Shown one piece after another: positions 60,250 through 64,000 of a stretch of DNA of 64,000 nucleotides. The translations under genes were made by a program, and so were the position numbers. This stretch comes from Metallyticus violacea (lineage: Eukaryota > Arthropoda > Insecta > Mantodea > Metallyticidae): contig CM060838.1 of the NCBI GenBank assembly GCA_030762175.1, positions 15,878,001-15,942,000 on the forward strand. Direction: 5' to 3'. Below the pieces are notes generated by a model. It made no database searches. It was not told the origin of the DNA and saw nothing but the letters and a program-made list of their open reading frames with translations. Numbering within the stretch: the stretch's first letter is position 1; every line of letters begins with the position of its first letter.

Positions 60250-60529
60250 TACTACTACTACTACTACTACTATTACTACTACTACTACTATTACTACTAC
60301 TACTACTACTACTATTACTACTACTACTACTACTACTACTATTACTACTACTACTACTACTATTACTACTATTACTACTACTACTACTACTATTACTACT
60401 AATACTGCTATACTACTACTATTACTACTACTACTGCTATACTACTACTATTACTACTACTACTAATACTGCTAGTATTACTGCTACTACTATTACTACT
60501 ACTATTACTACTACTATTACTACTACTAT

Positions 60530-60570
<41 letters not shown>

Positions 60571-60571
60571 T

Positions 60572-60614
<43 letters not shown>
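59993..60614 (+). repeat. Long (CTA)n microsatellite with patterned TTA variants
   Basis: About 620 bases of CTA units with frequent CTA-to-TTA changes and a few GCT or AAT units toward the right end (about 60400-60480). The poly-leucine frame over it is an artefact. Its position at the very end of a LINE 3' region suggests it grew from a simple-repeat LINE tail. Confidence 0.97.
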
Positions 60615-61689
60615 GCTATATTATATCTGCTTTACAGTAGGAAACATTAATGCTCATATTCATAGAATCACAGGAAGCAACATAACCAGCGATGCATGAT
60701 AATGCGGAACAGTATTCCCAAGCATAACCGGAGTACCAATGCATACAGGTAATACTGTGTACCAATTGGAATGGAATCTGCAGCCAATGATTATTTGTTG
60801 GTGTGGAACTGTCCATAATTATCAAGCTCTACGGGACGTATTTAGTATATAACCAATCCATGTATGACATTTCTCCTTTAGAGCGAAATGCAAAGCTCGC
60901 AAGCGGATACTGGGGAACAGAACAAGAAACCGAAATATTACATGCCTTTTTTTAATCAGACAGAGAATGTGAAATCAGAAAATGAAGTAATAACATGTGC
61001 ATGTAAGCAAAATTGTGGTCATCATTAAGAAATGTATACCAAAATAATAACCGAATGAATTTTAACTTGTATCAATCATACCTGTGACTGCCTCCCTGCT
61101 CTATAACTAGCATTGCTGGCTACAGTATGGGAAGCCCTTGGTTCATTTATGATAGCTACTTGGAGTTTTTCAGCATTAGGGATTCTAAAACAGTCTCAGA
61201 AAGCTCGTGATGGCGCCTGGTATCTTGATTATTAGTCCCTGTCCAGTATTTCCCTCTGTCAATAAAGTCGCGAAACAGAGGCAGAAAAGCATTAGGCACC
61301 GCGGCGAGCCTTTGTCCCCCATGGACAGGCACACCAGGATATATCAATATAAACATCTACATGCAGTGAATAAGGGTCAAGTGTTAGAAGAACAATAAAA
61401 AACATCCCAGCTGTTTTTGAATGTACAACAAAAGAAAAGTATTTTATCTCCTTTGTCCATGTGCAGAATTAAAAAAACAAGTACATTTCAATTTCCATTA
61501 TTACCCAAGCCTAAAATGGAGTTAGATATTTATTAATAAAACCTTTACAAATCGCAGAATTAGTTTTATTTTTAACATCATGCATTTGTTAACTTATTTT
61601 TTTTAATATATAACCCTGTTTTCGGAATATTTGTTTGGAGAACAAACAGTCATAGAAAGTATATTAACTTTATGGCATTGAAAGGTGGT
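60615..61689. other. Unassigned sequence
   Basis: Short frames at 61156-61398 on both strands have no motif. No repeat family recognised. Confidence 0.5.
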
Positions 61690-62060
61690 TGTTATTAGTC
61701 AGAAAAGTAAAATACAGACAAATGGAGATGAAATTCCAAGAGGGGTCAGGATATTTGAAAAGAAAAGGAATGAAGACATGAGACAACTGATAGAAATGGA
61801 TGAACTAGTTACCGAGAACGTTGAAAGACGAACGCTACAGTGCAACTGACACATCAATACAATGACTGGGGAGAGATAGCTAACATTTTTCTTGAATGGC
61901 CGTCTTCTGGAAGGACGGCCGAGAGCATCGTGGAAAGCTTGTGTAGTTCAAATGATGAAATGGCATAAGCTGCAGGAAGGAGGCTGGCAAAAGCGTAAAG
62001 GATGGCGGCTGGGAATGCAGAGAAACTGCTGACAAGGGAAAAACTCCCAAAAATATAAAG
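61690..62060 (+). mobile_element. LINE 3' coding fragment of another lineage
   Basis: The coding order is RNEDMRQLIEMDELVTENVE, then a frame-shifted INTMTGER and FFLNGRLLEGRPRASWKACV with QMMKWHKLQEGGWQ (about 61840-61990). It corresponds to the post-RT tail pattern VE...L...GHV.RM..ERLP...LEW.P.GRR.RGRP..W of insect LINEs, with GHVNRM replaced by damaged sequence. It differs from the 25-kb LINE in spacing and tail. The 5' part is absent. Confidence 0.7.
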
Positions 62061-62449
62061 TAAGTAATATTTAGCCATGTTCATCGTTTTATTCCCTCCT
62101 CTTTCGTGTTGTCTTCCCAGATCTCTCATAATGTACAGTAATATATTGGATTGGAATATTAGAGACGGATGACTATTTACGCAAGGACTGGCCCAAGACC
62201 ATCACTGGGAGGAAGGGATGAGGTGAGGTAGACACCAGATGGTCAATATATAGGTGGTGAGGCATGGACTTAGACGGGCTCTCTAAAATGTTTCCAGATA
62301 AAACACCCGGACGCCGATGGAGGCCCTGCCTCCAAGAGCAGAAACCTTTCCAAAGCGCAAGTTACCGTCACACCGCACTATCCGATCTTACCCTGTTATT
62401 ATACTATATGAAGTTGTATCAAATGGGAGAACAGAAATTTTGTGAAAAG
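62061..62449. other. Unassigned sequence
   Basis: Nothing recognised. Confidence 0.45.
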
Positions 62450-62600
62450 GAAAGCTCCATTGTAACATTTGTCTAAGCGACCAGAGGAAACTACTAAAAA
62501 ACCCAAAGTCGGAATGGCTAGCCTCAGAGGATTTGAACCTCGTATCTCCCAATTGCGAGTTCTAAGCATAACCGCGTGAGCCATCCTGCTCGGTTTTTTC
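62450..62600 (-). mobile_element. SINE-D, a fourth tRNA-derived SINE type
   Basis: The minus-strand head runs from CCGAGCAGGATGGCTCACGC (A-box region) to CGAGGTTCAAATCCTC (B box). The anticodon-arm region is GCGAGTTCTAAGC in reverse orientation. A body follows with GGGTTTTTTAGTAGTTTCC. It is a single copy here, so the 3' limit (about 62450) is an estimate. Confidence 0.7.
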
Positions 62601-63379
62601 AGGAAGTGTATAAGGTGCAAATACTTTCTAATCTCTCAGTAAATAAAATGTTGATTGATCAAGTTTTAATATTTAATACAAGGTATAACTCTTCCAAACT
62701 GAAGTACGCCTCTTTTCAGCTCTTAATCAATTCCATGCAGCAATGTTGAAATATTCAGATTATTGATTTGTTTCAAGGTAATAGCAAAAGGAAAGCATGT
62801 TTCATTCATTTGAAGGACAATGCTAATGCGTTGTCTCATATTTAATTAACACTATTACTCCTTTTAGGCAGCGTTTTGCGAGGGCAGCTGATGAACTGCT
62901 TTTGTTGTAGCGTAAATTATGTAGGAGTTTCTTCTATCGCTCTAAGAAAATGAGGTACAGTAAGAAATTGTAGCAGCGAGTTAGGCAGTTTTTGTACGCC
63001 ATTGTTTTGCCCCTTCTCCTTGTGGTAGAATCCCAAGATGCCGAGGGAGCTGTATAAGCTGAGTTGACTCAGTGTGTAGGTAAAAAACCATACCTCGACA
63101 TTGGGAAGGGAGACTGGCAGGCTTTGTGTTTGTCACTAGAGGATTGGCGTGTTTCTCAAGCAGAAAGAACGCTCTCTATTACATCCCAGAGTGTCGCAAT
63201 TACTGTGCATCTCAACTAGACCCCTTGCGAATAGCTTTAAAAACGAAATTATTTACAGCGAAAGAGTGTTTCAGAGTCTTGACATGAATAACAAGATCAG
63301 CATCTAAAGTGCATGCACTCAGCTTTCATTTCAATATATACCTGAGAATGTAAGTAATAAGGCACTAAAAATGTTTACA
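62601..63379. other. Unassigned sequence
   Basis: No gene or repeat recognised. Confidence 0.5.
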
Positions 63380-64000
63380 ATATAGTTCAATAACAGCTTT
63401 ATCTCCTTTTTCTGCAAAAAAAAAAAAAAAATGTATAACCCTTTGAAAAAAATTAATTTGATCGAAAACAATATCACAACCTTCATCGCTTGAAAAGTGC
63501 TGTCGACGAAGATTTTTTTCCAAATTCGAAACAGGAAACAAACTGAGGGATGTATGGCAGATGGTTCAGCTGCTGCGACCAACATTGTCGACCTATGAAA
63601 GAGCAGGTGTCTGCTGCAAATTTTCCTTTTCTTCTTGAAAGACTTCCTTAAAGTGATCATTGTCAGAGTGTAGCTGTTTATTTTGCATGAGCACCAAGGA
63701 CAAAGTTAATGGAAAGTAGGCTTGCATAGATGATGATTGTCGTCAAGAAGGAGAATGAGATTTAGTTTATGGAGTAATTTGGAAGTCTTTTCTCAAATGC
63801 AAGGGAGATGCCATGATCTTGCCTGTAGGTTTTTCCAACTTGGGCTTTTCAGGTGTGAGGGAAACTTGTGTTCAATTGCTCATCTCTAATCATCAAACCA
63901 TGAAAAATCACACAATCCTAACGGAGGATTTTCAAGTTCTTCTGACAGTATTTTTGAAATCCAACCCAACTTGCACTACCTTGACCGTGTACAACTGCCG
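63380..64000 (-). pseudogene. Probable mariner transposase pseudogene, cut by the window edge
   Basis: Minus-strand pieces appear in mariner order but in changing frames. VSLTPEKPKLEKPTGKIMAS lies near 63780-63850, matching the PKK.K..KSAGKIMAS stretch before FWD. Then come SFKKKRKI near 63640, a damaged HLPYIPQFVSC / VCFLFRIWKKIF near 63510-63560 (equivalent of HPPYSPDLAPSDFFLF..LKK), and FFKGL near 63430. Each match is weak alone; the order and spacing are what support the call. The 5' part would lie beyond 64000. Confidence 0.45.

Noticed and set aside
59940..60650. 236-codon open frame, mostly leucine
   Set aside because: It is a translation of the (CTA)n/(TTA)n array and has no coding meaning.
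1..64000. Bacterial-type systems (CRISPR arrays, operons, phage modules)
   Set aside because: No regularly spaced repeats, no operon-like runs of frames and clear eukaryotic repeat content throughout.

Overview
The window looks like non-coding nuclear DNA from a large, AT-rich, repeat-filled arthropod genome, most likely an insect; the species cannot be told from the sequence. The reasons are long tracts with no extended reading frame, two abundant tRNA-derived SINE families, decayed mariner, Tc1 and hAT transposases, insect-style non-LTR retrotransposon 3' ends and many microsatellites. I found no complete host gene, rRNA, free-standing tRNA, CRISPR array or bacterial-type operon. Nearly all short open frames are chance frames or lie inside transposon relics. 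The only candidate host coding sequence is one 72-nt exon-like segment at 53066-53137, with good splice signals on both sides.

Layout. 1-9 kb: short SINE pieces, a mariner pseudogene (2760-3330), a terminal fragment of a TA-flanked transposon (5040-5215), two full SINEs (6656-7297) and a 3' half-transposon (8060-8415) next to a (GAT)n tract. 9-23 kb: a transposase relic split by a SINE (10830-11650), a near-palindromic 872-bp foldback transposon (14165-15036), another SINE, and a Tc1 relic (21917-22880). 24-33 kb: SINEs, a LINE 3' end (25078-25510) and a 214-bp inverted-repeat element with a 14-bp target duplication (29481-29694). 33-44 kb: a dense cluster of SINEs around two members of one DNA transposon family (34139-34705 and 39095-40666), a mariner 5'-end remnant (41558-41685) and two more SINEs. 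44-53 kb: a long unassigned tract, a LINE fragment, a hAT transposase pseudogene (49320-50560) and a mariner with both ends preserved (51161-52367). 53-64 kb: the candidate exon, a third SINE type, a three-part mosaic relic (54405-55098), a LINE 3' region running into a 620-bp (CTA)n tract (58770-60614), a second LINE 3' end, a fourth tRNA-like SINE and a degenerate mariner cut by the window edge.

The elements record a history of nested insertion. SINEs landed inside transposases and left target duplications of about 9-14 bp. Autonomous transposons lost catalytic residues or internal sequence and gave rise to non-autonomous derivatives. SINE-A, SINE-B, SINE-C and SINE-D are names I use only for this window.
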